From Megaustenia siamemsis (Eukaryota; Mollusca; Gastropoda; Stylommatophora; Ariophantidae), in NCBI GenBank assembly GCA_032433765.1, contig JAVIAB010000049.1, forward strand, positions 20,170,779 to 20,234,778: a DNA stretch of 64,000 nucleotides. The letters run 5' to 3'. Position numbers and translations under genes: made by a program. A model generated the notes under the pieces. That model was given only the letters and a program-made list of their open reading frames with translations. It had not been told where the DNA came from and searched no databases. Below are positions 1-11,059 of this stretch, in pieces; position 1 is the stretch's first letter, and the number at the start of each line of letters is the position of its first letter.

Positions 1-185
1 GACCTTCTGCACATGGTTTTTGGGGTAATGTGGTCGGTAACACGCCCGTGCCGCTTTACTTTCCCAGAAAAAAAAAAATCCGGTACTCAGTTAAAGCTGG
101 GTGAACATGGAAGCCGTCGATCAGAATCGAACGCGCCCTCTTCGTCCTTTGTAGTGCAGTTCACTAACCACTGAGCTATTGCGGC
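1..185 (-). mobile_element. SINE1 copy, cut by the left window edge
   Basis: tRNA-derived SINE read on the minus strand. The polymerase III A box (TAGCTCAGTGGTTAG on the minus strand) is at 164-178 and a degenerate B box lies near 125-135. The body carries the GGTACTCAGTT and GGTAATGTGGTCGGTA blocks seen in the other copies. The 3' part lies outside the window. Confidence 0.85.
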
Positions 186-340
186 AACATAAATATTGTA
201 TTTAGTGTATTTATTTTCCAATTTCCTGTTGTAACTGATTAGAATATTTCCAGCACCGCAATGGGAGGAGGATCTTGGTCAGTTTTCGTTTGCCGACTCT
301 GACGCAAGCAGTAGACTATGAGAGGTCATGGTTTTGAAAT

Positions 341-820
341 CATGTTTTATTTGTGTTATCATGTGTGTTGTGTTATCATGTGTGTTGTGTTATCATGTGT
401 GTTGTGTTATCATGTGTGTTGTGTTATCATGTGTTATCATGTATTTTATGTTATCATGTATTCTGTTATCATGAATGGTGCATTATCACGTGTGTTGTGT
501 TATCACGTGTGGTATGTTATCACATATAGTCTGTTACCATGTGTGTTGTGTTATCACGTGTGGTATGTTATCATGTGCGTTGTATTATCACATGTGTTAT
601 GTTATCACGTGTGGTATGTTATCACGTGTGGTATGTTATCACGGGTATAGTGTTATCACGTGTGTTGTGTTATCACGTGTGTTGCGTTATCATGTGTTTT
701 GTGTTATCACGTGTGTTGTGTTAACATGTGTGTTGTGTTAACATGTGTGTTGTGTTATCACGTGTGTTGTGTTATCACGTGTGTTGTGTTATCATGTGTG
801 TTGTGTTATCATGTGTATTT
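341..820. repeat. 17-bp minisatellite (GTGTTATCAYGTGTGTT)n
   Basis: About 28 tandem copies of a 17-bp unit. Left copies carry TATCATGTG; many central and right copies carry TATCACGTG, which creates a CACGTG E-box core in each such unit. Reading frames across it are repetitive (CYHVCCVI) and are not genes. Confidence 0.95.
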
Positions 821-939
821 TGACATCATAACTTTTATCTGGCTTGTTGCATAAAGCTATGACATATCCTGATGTTTATGGTTCTGTTGTTTACCCAACT
901 TTAGACTTCTAGAAAAAAGTAATACAGCGCTGAATCATA

Positions 940-1530
940 CCGAGAAACAATAAAACACCGCTAGAACACAGCAATGAACATTAAAACACCGCTAGAACAC
1001 AGCAATAAACAATAAAATACCGCTAGAACACAGCAATAAACAATAAAACACCGCTAGAACACAACAATAAACAATAAAACAGCGCTAGAACACAGCAATA
1101 AACAATAAAACACCGCTAGAACACAACAATAAACAATAAAACACCGCTAGAACACAGCAATAAACAATAAAACCCGCTAGAACACTACAATAAACAATAA
1201 AACACCGCTAGAACACAACAATAAACAATAAAACACCGCTAGAACACAACAATAAACAATAAAACACCGCTAGAACACAACAATAAACAATAAATCAGTG
1301 ATAGAACACAACAATAAACAATAAATCAGTGATAGAACACAACAATAAACAATAAATCAGTGATAGAACACAACAATAAACAATAAATCAGTGATAGAAC
1401 ACAACAATAAACAATAAATCAGTGATAGAACACAACAATAAACAATAAATCAGTGATAGAACACAACAATAAACTATAAATCAGTGATAGAACACAACAA
1501 TAAACAATAAATCAGTGATAGAGCATAGCA
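940..1530. repeat. 31-bp minisatellite in two sequence blocks
   Basis: Tandem units built on AGAACACAACAATAAACAAT. Units up to about 1290 carry ACCGCTAG; units after it carry AGTGATAG at the same place. The sharp switch suggests two blocks homogenised separately. Confidence 0.95.
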
Positions 1531-1639
1531 AGAACATGAATTATTGCTGGATCTCGGCAAAGAACAAACAATGAAAGAAAAGCTAGTGACAGAAATAAGA
1601 AATCAAAGCAACAGTACATAAAAGAACAACAGATCAGAG

Positions 1640-2790
1640 ATAAATAGTAAATAAAAGAAACAACAGATCAGAGAAATAGTAAATAAACAAACAACAGATG
1701 GAAGAAACACCAGATGTGAATAGCAGATAAGAGAAACAACAAATCAATGAAACAACAGATATATGAATGGAACATTAATGATCAAATAAACAACAGATAA
1801 GAGAAACAACAAATCAACGAAACAACAGACATATGAATGGAACATTAATGATCAAATAAATAGCAGATAAGAGAAACAACAAATCAATGAAACAACAGAC
1901 ATATGAATGGAACATTAATGATCAAATAAATAGCAGATAAGAGAAACAACAAATCAATGAAACAACAGACATATGAAAGGAACATTAATGATCAAATAAA
2001 CAACAGATAAGAGAAACAACAAATCAATGAAACAACAGACATATGAAAGGAACATTAATGATCAAATAAACAACAGATAAGAGAAACAACAAATCAATGA
2101 AACAACAGACAAATGAAAGGAACTTTAATGACCAAATAAACAACAGATAAGAGAAACAACAAATCAATGAAACAACAGACATATGAAAGGAATATTAATG
2201 ATCTAATAAATAACAGATAAGAGAAACAACAAATCAATGAAACAACAGACATATGAAAGGAACATTAATGATCAAATAAACAACAGATAAGAGAAACAAC
2301 AAATCAATGAAACAACAGATATATGAAAGGAACATTAATGATCAAATAAACAACAGATAAGAGAAACAACAAATCAATGAAACAACAGACATATGAAAGG
2401 AACATTAATGACCAAATAAACAACAGATAAGAGAAACAACAAATCAATGAAACAACCGACATATGAAAGGAACATTAATGATCTAATAAACAACAGATAA
2501 GAGAAACAACAAATCAATGAAACAACAGACATATGAAAGGAACATTAATGACCAAAAAAACAACAGATAAGAGAAACAACAAATCAATGAAACAACAGAC
2601 ATATGAATGGAACATTAATGACCAAATAAACAACAGATAAGAGAAACAACAAATCAATGAAACAACAGACATATGAAAGGAACATTAATGATCAAATAAA
2701 CAACAGATAAGAGAAACAACAAATCAATGAAACAACAGACATATGAAAGGAACATTAATGATCTAATAAACAACAGATGAGAGAAACAAA
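1640..2790. repeat. 70-bp minisatellite, about 15 copies
   Basis: Units contain AACAACAGATAAGAGAAAC, CATATGAAAGGAACATTAAT and related stretches, repeating every 70 bp. The left end (1640-1720) is degenerate. Differences between copies are few, such as GATCAAATAA versus GACCAAATAA, so it is well homogenised. A run of 18 C follows at 2839-2856. Confidence 0.95.
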
Positions 2791-3094
2791 GGATCAACCT
2801 GTTCGGACACGTAAAACAATCACCCTGAGATACCACTGCCCCCCCCCCCCCCCCCCAGATAAATCTATTGACATTCGCAACAAACACGGAGAGGGGAAAA
2901 TACAATCAACGGATACTTCTACAGCAGACACGATGAATATCTGAAGGGAGATCCTACAAATAATCCTTCACTTAAATGAACTAACTCTCCATTTTCTAAA
3001 CTCGACGCTGAAAGGCAAGTAAAAAAAAGAAGAAGTAAAGAGTCCCATCACGCCACATGCAGTTAATTGGGCGGGGGGGGGGGGAGAATATTGT

Positions 3095-3885
3095 GTCCAT
3101 CATCATAATCATGTGCCATACCCGTTGGCGTAGGCGATCATGTCCTTCCACAACCTTCTGTCCACAGTACATCGTATCAGTTCTGTTTTCCATGCCATGA
3201 CACCAAGCTATCCACAATTTTCTCTCTTTGTCGTTCGCGATCTCTCTTTCCTTTTATTTAGCCAGTTGTAACCAAGTAGTCCAAATTTCTCTTCTCATGA
3301 TGTGCCCGAAAAATGTTGATTGTTTCTTTCTGATGTTTTTTAGGAGCTCCCTTTTTGTGTTGGTCCCTTCGAGACCTTCCTCATTGGTCTTTTTAGCTGT
3401 CCAGGGAACTTTCAACATTCTTCTAAGAAATCCCATCTCTGTGGCCTCTAATCGTGTTTTCATTTGTTTGTCTACTGTCCATGATTCGCTTCCATAGGTC
3501 AGAATTGGTTCTATATAGCATCGATGAACTCTCTTTCTCACTTCTATTAACATAGATTTGTTGCATACGATATTTTTCATTTTGCTGAAATGCTATTTTG
3601 GCCTGAGCTATTCTGCTTTTTATTTCTGTGGTGCATCTCCCATCTGATGTTATCACTGTGCCCAAGTATTTCAAATGCTGCACTTGTTTCAGATTTGTCT
3701 TGTTTATTTTTATGCTGCATGATGGCGTTGATTGTTTCTTCGATATAACCATTACTTCTGTTTTCTTACTATTCAGACTGAGACCTTTCTGTTGCTTTCT
3801 TTTACTATTATGTGTATCATTTCTTGTAGTTCATTCTCTGCCTCTGCTATTAAGACTGTCATCCGCATATCACAAAATATATATT
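3095..3885 (-). mobile_element. LINE A fragment (reverse transcriptase C-terminal half)
   Basis: Remnant of an RTE-like non-LTR retrotransposon, read on the minus strand. The catalytic YADD motif of the polymerase is visible at about 3857-3872 (YADDSL). Downstream come YLGTVITSDGR, SWTVDKQMKTRLEATEMGF and KKQSTFFGHIMRR, then the 3' tail, which reads CATCATCATAATCATG on the plus strand near 3098. The frame is broken: 3423-3752 and 3254-3580 use different frames. It is 5' truncated and dead. Confidence 0.9.
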
Positions 3886-3957
3886 TATGTTGTGACCGTT
3901 GACTTTAATTCCTTTTTTTTAAATCAAGAAAATACTATATGGTGAACTAATACACTG

Positions 3958-4312
3958 AAAGAGACAAATCGGCAGACTTAAAGTACGATATAGAGATATT
4001 TGTAAATCATCTCTGAATGACTTCTCCATCTGTGAAAATGACTGGGAACATCTGACAAGAGATCACACATCATGGAGAGCCTGTATAAAAATGACATAAC
4101 ATCATTTATGGCAAAACATGGCGGAGAAAAGACTCATGAAAAAAAAGATGGAAATCCCTGTGGATCAGTGGGCTGACTTGTTCATTCTGTGGCCGTGTGT
4201 GTTTGTCAAACATTGGTAGAATTAGCCACGAGAGAAGCTGTTTGACAATAAGAAAACCTAAAAAAATACACAATAGCCTCCACTAGACCGCCTGACAAGA
4301 CGAAATGGGCCA
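3958..4312 (+). mobile_element. LINE J 3' end with single-copy 3' segment
   Basis: C-terminal piece of a non-LTR retrotransposon. The frame from about 3962 reads RQIGRLKVRYRDICKSSL and WEHLTRDHTSWRACIK, a pattern common near LINE C-termini. After a frame break at about 4150-4240 comes a zinc-finger-like CSFCGRVC ... SHERSC motif (C-x2-C ... H-x3-C). The 3' segment (about 4262-4312, ATAGCCTCCACTAGACC) is the same sequence that forms the 34-copy array at 53800-55437; here it is present once. Confidence 0.8.
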
Positions 4313-4321
4313 TATATTATA

Positions 4322-4382
<61 letters not shown>

Positions 4383-4408
4383 TATTATTATTATTATTAT
4401 TATTATTA
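4313..4408. repeat. (ATT)n microsatellite following LINE J
   Basis: About 30 trinucleotide units directly after the LINE J 3' segment. It is probably the expanded simple tail of that element (inference). Confidence 0.9.
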
Positions 4409-4429
4409 TGCATCAATGGTCTCTTGGGA

Positions 4430-4960
4430 GCTACAATAGAGCAGTCTTGTTCTTCTTCTTCTTTCTTCTTCATTTACCTTTCAGCGTCGAGTGGAGATAT
4501 AATTTGCGGACTTTTCCTCTTCTGTTCGCCTCTGCTGCTGTTATGTTTCCTAGTGCTTCTAATATTCCATCGATCCATCTTTTCGTGGTCGACCCTTGGG
4601 TCTGATGTTCTCGCAATGTTTGTTGAAGGCTCGGTGAGTTGTGTTTTGATCTTTCTGCCTTATTACGTGGCCAAAAGATTGTATCTGTTGTTTCTTTATA
4701 TATTCTATGGCAGGAGCTATTCCTAGCTTTTTTTCCCCTCAGTTTCACATTCTGATCTTATCTCTCAGATTGTTTCCTGTCATTCGTCTAACACATTTCA
4801 TCTCAGTAAAGGTTATTTTTCTTATTGTTCTTGTATCTAGGGTCCAGGACTGGCATTAGTAGCACAACGTTGGGATGAAGATTGTATAAAGTGCCCGTTT
4901 TGCCTGTAGATTTATTTCCTTGTTGGACAATAGAGCAGTGATTGCTGAATTAACCCACTG
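4430..4960 (-). mobile_element. LINE D fragment (C-terminal region and 3' end)
   Basis: Minus-strand remnant. The open piece 4470-4748 reads GILEALGNITAAEANRR and ends KLYLHSTLKGK at the stop codon, which is the lineage signature. A frameshift upstream turns the FGHITR region into IFWPRNKAERSK. The 3' end carries GCTGAAAGG followed by AAG repeats. The 5' part (CTAGACCCTGG region, about 4840) matches the copy at 10075. Confidence 0.85.
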
Positions 4961-5059
4961 AGGACCCCAGATCAGGACACGATTTTTCCAGGCCTCCCCA
5001 GACGTAAATGTTATATTTTGCATGTGAAAGGAAGAGCGTTGCTCTGCTAGTGATTACAT

Positions 5060-5290
5060 TCATCATCATCATTTACCCTGCCGATTGGCGTAGGCGATCA
5101 TGTCCCTCCACAATCTTCTATCCACAGTGCATCGTATCAGTTCTGTTGTTGACTGTTTTCCATGCCATGACACCAAGCTATCCAGTATTTTCTCTCTTTG
5201 TCGTCCGCGATCTCTCTTTCCTTTTATTTTGCCAGTTGTAACCAAGCATTCCAACTTTCCTCTTCTCATGATGTGCCCAAAAAAATGTGA
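5060..5290 (-). mobile_element. LINE A 3' fragment
   Basis: Minus-strand piece containing MRRGKLECLVTTGKIKGK, KILDSLVSWHGKQSTTE and CTVDRRLWRDMIAYANR, then a short ATGATGATG tail. Similarity stops abruptly near 5290, so this is a 5'-truncated insertion. Confidence 0.85.
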
Positions 5291-5407
5291 TTACATTACC
5301 CTCAAAAATTCTGATCGTAAATTCCAAAGATATGGATACGATCACTATTTTCCTTTAATGCAAAAAACAAGACATTCATGAGTTAACTATTTTCAAAAAG
5401 TGCACTT

Positions 5408-5895
5408 TCTTGTCCCCTCTACCTTTTTCAGCTCCCTGTGGAGCATAGGTCTTCAACAAACACTTTCCAAGTCGTTCTGTTTTTTGCCATTCTTTTAAGA
5501 TCATTCCATGTCTTCCCCATCATCTTCATCTCTGCTTCTATCTGTCTTCTCCAAGAATTCCTTGGTCTTCCTCTTTGTCTTTACCTCTGGAGATTCCAAA
5601 AAGGGCCTGTTTTGTAATACTCTCAATTGGCTTCCGTTGTGTGTGTCCTATCCAGCGCCATCATCTTCGCTGTATCTCTTTATCCACTGGTATTTGACTG
5701 GTACATTTCCATAATTCTATGTTAGTGATTTTGTCCTGCCATTTCCATCCTTTTACTCTGAGTAAACATCCATTAATGAAAGTATGTATCTTCATGATTG
5801 TCAATTTTGTTGTTCTCCATGTTTCACAGCCATATGATAGGACGGCCTTAACATTTGAGTTGAAAATTTTTATTTTAGCACTTGCTTGTGCCATA
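5408..5895 (-). mobile_element. LINE E fragment
   Basis: Minus-strand remnant. The upstream part reads KAVLSYGCETWRTTKL and HTFINGCLLRVKGWKW (5661-5894). The downstream part carries the GRPRNSW and VFVEDLCSTGS codons, broken by frameshifts. The 3' terminus has one copy of the AGCTCCCTGTGGAGCATAGG segment that is tandemly amplified at 14857 and 21070. Confidence 0.85.
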
Positions 5896-5899
5896 TATT

Positions 5900-6595
5900 A
5901 AAGTGTCTTTTTTTAAAATTACTAATACAACAAATATATACAATTTTAAAATATATATTGTAGTGTCGGAAAACGAACCACTCTCTTAATTTATGCAACC
6001 ATGTTGCTGTGAAGTGGCGGAAGTTGCAACTTCAAAACATCAAACACGGGAGTTGCAATACATCTGGGTTATAACTTAGTTGTGACTTATTAAATTAAAA
6101 CCAGTTGTCGGGCTGGCCTACACTTGAGTGTGTGTTACTGGAATAATAAGGTTGCACGAGACATCAGTGACGTAGTCTGCACGAGACACCAGTGTCGTAG
6201 TCAGGGGGAGAAGGTGAAACGAGATGGGTTTGGGGGAATACTTGTAAAATGATAATTAATTATTTGGTTTAATCGTTGCCTTTTTTTTTTGTAACAATCC
6301 ATTGGCCAATAATGTTAACGTCACATGTATGTTGACTCATGTGAGATGGTTGCACAAGATCGCAACATGGAGGTGTAACAGGGTAGGGAGTGCCTACCCA
6401 TACAGCCCTATTAGAAGTCATTGAAGCGCGGCAATTGTTTGCTCACCCCTGGTCTTAGAGCCTGAAGATTAATCCGCGGGAATTTATGGAAGATAGATTG
6501 AACTGACCAATCAGTGTCACGTTCAGCTTAGCGGCTACCAATGGAATAATAGAAATAAAATAGTCCCAGACTGAGGAGAATTTTGAAAAGGTAGA
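5900..6595. other. No recognised feature
   Basis: AT-rich single-copy-looking DNA. The only structure seen is a short direct repeat of CACGAGACAYCAGTG near 6157-6200. No coding signal on either strand. Confidence 0.6.
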
Positions 6596-6599
6596 CGAG

Positions 6600-6998
6600 A
6601 GATAACATGACAATAGGACAACTGACAAGAAAATCACTGGAGTCTGTGGAGATGTGGTTTCGCAGAAGAATGTTGAGAGTACCATGGACAGCTTGGAAGA
6701 GTAATAAAAAGGTTCTGAGAGAGGTCAAAGCAAAAAGAGAGCTAATGTCCAGTGTTAGGAAGAAACAATCATAATGTTTTGGCCATGTAATGAGAAGAGA
6801 ACATCTTGAATATATTGTATCAACTGGAGAGATTGGGGGACGAAGATATAGAAGGAAGCGGAGAGAAGGGATAACAGACAGCTTGGGAGAATGGCTTGGC
6901 AGAAGGTCAACAACAGAAATGATAAATAGCTGCCGAGATCGAAAGTTGTGGAGAGACGTGATCACCTACGCCACTAGGCCCGGTACTTGATGATGAGA
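6600..6998 (+). mobile_element. LINE B 3' fragment
   Basis: Plus-strand remnant starting within the IGQLTRKSLESVEMWF region. It then reads RRMLRVPWTAW and, in the frame 6790-6990, MRREHLEYIVSTGEIGGR and INSCRDRKLWRDVITYA. The protein ends with a TGA that is the first unit of the TGATGATG tail. A stop at about 6771 and frameshifts show it is dead. Confidence 0.9.
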
Positions 6999-6999
6999 A

Positions 7000-7432
7000 G
7001 AGAGAGGAGACGGACACTCTAGGACCGGCAGTCGACCTGGCAAGTCGATATGTACGACGAGACTTTTAAACACTGATAGAGACTCGCAGTATAGTTCTAT
7101 TAGAACCTGGTCGTGACCATCCAGGAGACAAATAATAATCGGGCTGTCGCCCAGATCACTAGTTTAGAACCGAATTAATAGACGGCCACTTGACCAGACT
7201 GAGAGGTTCATATTAAAGTTGTTTGTATTCGATAACGAGAAATTCTTGTTTGACTTTGCCCACGTGTGTGCTGTCTGAAAGATTGAAGGTGGGTCTGTCC
7301 ATGCCTGTCGGCGAGCAAGTCTGAGATATGGGAGATGCTGGTCAGCTTTGGAAGTCTCTTCCTATGATGTGTTTGCTGATAAATGAATGTATATGCTCTG
7401 TCACTGCTACATAGGGAGCAGTTTAAAAACAC
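7000..7432. other. No recognised feature
   Basis: Apparently unique DNA between LINE B and a SINE1 insertion. No repeat, RNA gene or coding signal recognised. Confidence 0.6.
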
Positions 7433-7447
7433 AAGGCATGAACAGAA

Positions 7448-7704
7448 ACAAGTAAAAAGTAAAGTACCCCCGTCACGCCAAGTGGCGTATAGGAAATATG
7501 GTGTTTGTGACCATAAATTTTACAGACCTTCAGCACATGATTTTTAGGGTAATGTGGTCGGTATTACGCCCGTGCCGCCTCACTTTCCAGAAAAAAAATC
7601 CGGTACCCATTAAAGGTGAACTCGGAAGCCGTAGGTTGGGATCGAACCCTACCCCTTGAACTTTGTAGTCCAGTTCACTAACCACTGAGCTATCGCGGCT
7701 CCTT
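7448..7704 (-). mobile_element. SINE1, full length with 15-bp target duplication
   Basis: Full-length tRNA-headed SINE on the minus strand. The A box is at 7678-7692 and the B box (GGTTCGATCCC) at 7638-7648. The body has the ACGCCAAGTGGCGT hairpin near the 3' end and a GTACTTTACTTTT-type terminus. A perfect target-site duplication AAGGCATGAACAGAA lies at 7433-7447 and 7705-7719, direct evidence of retrotransposition into this site. Confidence 0.95.
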
Positions 7705-7719
7705 AAGGCATGAACAGAA

Positions 7720-8200
7720 GTAAAGAGTAAAGACAGTCCATCTGAGTAAACATAATAACAGTGAAGTAAAACCGAGTTTTGCATCCAATGTTTGCTGACG
7801 TGTGTGCCTTTTCAAAACCGGCCTGCATGGTCGTAGCATGCACTGCACAAGCAATGTAAAGTGTTTCTATATTACAAAATTTACTATACAAAAGGGACTA
7901 ATATTTTATTTACAAAAAAACCAACAACAATAGTAACCTCATCTTTTCTGTATTTTGTTGCCTCTTTCATTTTTCTTTAACCGTTGGTAATTTATTTTTA
8001 AAAAATGTTTTGTGACGAGAATATATTACGTAGAATATATTACAATAATCAAGACAAGAAAGTGGACATATGCTGGCCATGTGGAGAGAAAACAAAACGA
8101 TATAGTCTCAAAGAAAGTCCCCAAATGGTAAATAAATGATAACAGAAATCAGTGATAATTTTTAGTAACAAATACATTTGTATTAATTTATTGGTGACTA
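7720..8200. other. Mostly unique AT-rich DNA with a possible LINE scrap
   Basis: No gene recognised. A short stretch at about 8045-8115 can be read on the plus strand as WTYAGHVERKQ, resembling the GHV region of LINE C-termini. It is too short to classify. Confidence 0.4.
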
Positions 8201-8204
8201 ACTT

Positions 8205-8320
8205 TTTTCGTCTTCTTCTTTCCTTCCTCGTTTACCTATCAGTGTCGATAGGAGATATAATTTGCGGTCTTTTGTTCGCCTCAATTGCTGTTATGTTCCC
8301 TAGTGTTTCTAATATTCCAT
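8205..8320 (-). mobile_element. LINE D 3' fragment
   Basis: About 115 bp matching the 3' end of LINE D (ATAATTTGCGGTCTTTTG, CTTCCTCGTTTACC), ending in the CTTCTTCTTTCC tail as read on the plus strand. Confidence 0.75.
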
Positions 8321-8339
8321 TATTTCCTTGTTGGACAAA

Positions 8340-8650
8340 AGTGCTGATACCTTATTTGACAGGTTTGTTTTTGTAACTTGAGTCTATTTCTGCTGTTTGT
8401 GAATCGTTGCTTGTCATTAGACAACTTAGGTATTTACATTCCTATGTGTTTTAGCTGTCTGACTTCTACAGTTATGTTGATGTTCTGTTTCTCATTTGCG
8501 ATATTCATGACTTCTGTTTTGTTGATTTTCATGTTGTATTTTGTTCATGTGCTGTTGAGTTTATTAAAATGTTCTTTTAGGTGTTATATTTGTTCATGTA
8601 TTAGTCCCTGATCGTCTGCAAACAGAAGCTCGTTAATCTCCTCTCTCTGT
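8340..8650 (-). mobile_element. LINE F reverse transcriptase fragment
   Basis: Minus-strand translation gives NELLFADDQGLIHEQI, so the catalytic FADD box of a non-LTR reverse transcriptase lies at about 8607-8630. KYNMKINKTEVM follows. FADDQ differs from the YADD of lineages A to C, and this is the only copy seen. Both ends are truncated. Confidence 0.75.
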
Positions 8651-8702
8651 GACTAAACAAGTAAATATATTAATAAACACGCTTATAATTCAAAGGTTGA
8701 TT

Positions 8703-9030
8703 TGCAGGCCTCGGTAACTTAGTTAGGTATCCACCCGACTGGGCTACCGACGTTCGGACAACCCTTGGTCGATTCCCGCTGGAAACAATGTGAGTTGTAC
8801 TCGTGGTTGGAAAAATAATACCCCTGCGGTAGACCCGGCCGCTGGCAGAAATGGGTACCATTGTAGTACTCTGGGGAGATGAGGAATGCCGCCTCGCATC
8901 AAGAGTTTCAATGCTTGAAGCGACACTATACAGAAATCTTCGAACACCTGGATGGGCGGCCGAGCACATATGGGTGAAAACTCGCGTCCTAAGACGCCGA
9001 TTCAAGTCTCGTACTTTACCTTTACTTTAG
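8703..9030 (+). mobile_element. SINE2, full length
   Basis: Second tRNA-derived SINE family. The head begins GGCCTCGGTAACTTAGTTAGG (A-box-like) and the B box GGTCGATTCCC is at 8767-8777. The body includes GGTACCATTGTAGTACTC and CTTGAAGCGACACTATAC. It ends CTCGTACTTTACCTTTACTT, the terminus also used by SINE1. No clear target duplication seen. Confidence 0.9.
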
Positions 9031-9073
9031 GTAGATAACAGCTTTCCTGTTACTCGTGTACGGTTCTGAAACT

Positions 9074-9220
9074 TACCCAGAACGATCCTCCCTCCCTCCT
9101 CCATGCCAGGTTACGCTCCTGCATGCCACGACATGTATCATTTACTTTCCCAGAACGATCACCCTCCCACCTCCATGCACGGTAACGCCCCTGCATGCCA
9201 CGACATGTATCATTAATTTA
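9074..9220. repeat. Two-copy 73-bp tandem duplication
   Basis: Two adjacent units each contain CCCAGAACGATC and CATGCCACGACATGTATCAT. They are diverged at several positions. No coding signal. Confidence 0.8.
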
Positions 9221-9592
9221 CTTACCCCAGACATAAACAAACAGACCTTACCTAACACCATTAAGAAGGTCATACAAAGCCATTAAATCGACATTCATTA
9301 TTCTACCTTTCTTAATCCTTCTTGTTACGTGCAAAGACACGAAACCCATTTCTGTTAGTTCTCTATAACCGTATTATAGCTGGCTTTGGTTCTTTCATTA
9401 AACACAGGTGGAATTAATTGCATTCTTTCTTTACTATAAGTTCAACTTCTTTGTTTTTTATGCCACAAATATCTTGATGGGTGTTACTTTATATTTGTGG
9501 TTACGATCTCCGTGTTTCTGTTATTTCTTTGAGATTAAAACGTTTATCCCTTACCGACTTGTAGAGTCAGTCGTAAGTTAAGGGCTTAATTT

Positions 9593-9974
9593 GGGTGGTT
9601 GGTTGCGTTCGCCCGATGACTAAAGTATTCTAGATTATCGTGGTAGACTAGAATATTCCTCTTCATCATCCGTCCTCACAAAGACGTAGTGGACCTGTCT
9701 GCGTTGTGTTGTGGTTTGCAGTATAACTATTATATTTGCGCCTTTCGGCCCAACACATCCGACTTCAGCACGACATTTTGGAGTACAGGGTTGTCTTCCC
9801 TCTTCGATCCCTGCACGCTTGGCCAGACTAGACAGGTTAATCTGTCACTGGAGGCACCACGGAGAGGTGGAGCAGGGTCTGGATGGTTTTGGTTCACCGA
9901 TCCTGGCGCAAGCCATCAGCTGTGGGTCGCTGACAACTTCCAGCTCTGGTGCTGGGAGGCGCGCCTTCGCTTCC
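9593..9974 (-). mobile_element. R1 retroposon-like element with 12-bp target duplication
   Basis: Unclassified 382-bp element flanked by perfect direct repeats AGGGCTTAATTT at 9581-9592 and 9975-9986. Read on the minus strand it ends in a short (AACC)n-like tail, which suggests a SINE or LINE-derived retroposon. Other copies lie at 28618, 40600 and 50165. No tRNA boxes were recognised. Confidence 0.8.
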
Positions 9975-10074
9975 AGGGCTTAATTTAAAAGCACGCTTAT
10001 TGGTAGGCAGGAGATGGTTTCCCCACGTGTTAGATTGCTAGATGTCACATGATATAAGCTTGTCAAATCATTGG

Positions 10075-10570
10075 ATAGCCATCACAGCTATCGTCCAACA
10101 AGGAAATGAGTCTAGAGGCAAAATGAGACACTCTACAATACAAAATCGTCATCTCAACGTTGTGTTACCAACGCCAGTCCTGGGTCCTAGATGCGAGAAG
10201 AATCAGAAAAATAACATCTACTGAGGTGAAATGTGTTAGACGAATGACAGGAAACAGTCTGAGAGATAATATCAGAAATGAAGAACTGAGAAAAGGGCTA
10301 GGAATAAATCTCCGGCACTGAATATATAAAGAAACAACATATGAAAAGGTTTGGCCACGTGACAAGGCAGAAAGATCAAAACACAACACAGCGAGCCCTC
10401 AATAAACGTTGCGAGAACACCAGACGCGAGGGTCGACCATGAAAAAGATGAATTGATGGTATATTAGAAACACTAGGAAACATAATCGCAGCAGAGTTGA
10501 ACAGAAGAGCAAAAAAACCGCAAATTATATCTTCCCTCGACGCTGAAAGGCAAATGAGGAAGGGAAGTAG
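10075..10570 (+). mobile_element. LINE D fragment
   Basis: Plus-strand remnant that can be read as KCVRRMTGNSLRDNI, then RFGHVTRQKDQ, GNIIAAELNRRAK and a final GKQMRK-type end after the LYLP region. Several frameshifts. The 3' end carries CGACGCTGAAAGGCAAATGA followed by purine-rich tail. It begins in a region shared with 4840-4960. Confidence 0.85.
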
Positions 10571-10689
10571 ACGAAGATTATTTTCAATATTAACACACGT
10601 TGAAGGTTTTTTTGTGAGATTAATATTCTTTTATTTAGTATTGTCCTATCCAAAATAGTAAAACACTGAATACGAATACCTCAGAAAAA

Positions 10690-11045
10690 TACTTCGTTAT
10701 GTTATGGTTATGGAAGGCCCGGTATCACTGCAAACGAATTAAAATCCATAATTGCTCAACTGCAGTGCCAGTGGAATCATCAGAATTACTATCTAATCTC
10801 CCAAATAAAGAAAGGTAGTTGTAGTCCCCATCATAGCAATCTCAGCACACGCCAAAAGAAATAAGGCGCCACCGCACAGAAAGTGAACACATTTGTCTGT
10901 TCCATGTCATACGATATCATAATTCATCGTAAACAATCGGAATATTGAAACGCGACTAAAACGGATGAAACGCACAGCTCACGGTGTGCTTAACAAACTT
11001 AACTCAGTAGCTCCTACAACAAGCCGGATTACAGTTATGTATGGA
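10690..11045 (+). mobile_element. R2 dispersed repeat copy
   Basis: About 355 bp starting GGTTATGGAAGGCCCGGTAT and including AATTGCTCAAC, ATCTCAGCACACGCC and ACAGCTCACGGTGTG. Homologous copies are at 37582, 42226 and 42699, with a scrap at 18690. Family unknown; no intact reading frame. Confidence 0.75.
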
Positions 11046-11059
11046 CTATATATACCAAA

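Noticed and set aside
4313..4408. Independent microsatellite unrelated to LINE J
   Set aside because: It begins exactly where the LINE J 3' segment ends, so I treat it as the element's expanded tail, though chance adjacency cannot be excluded.
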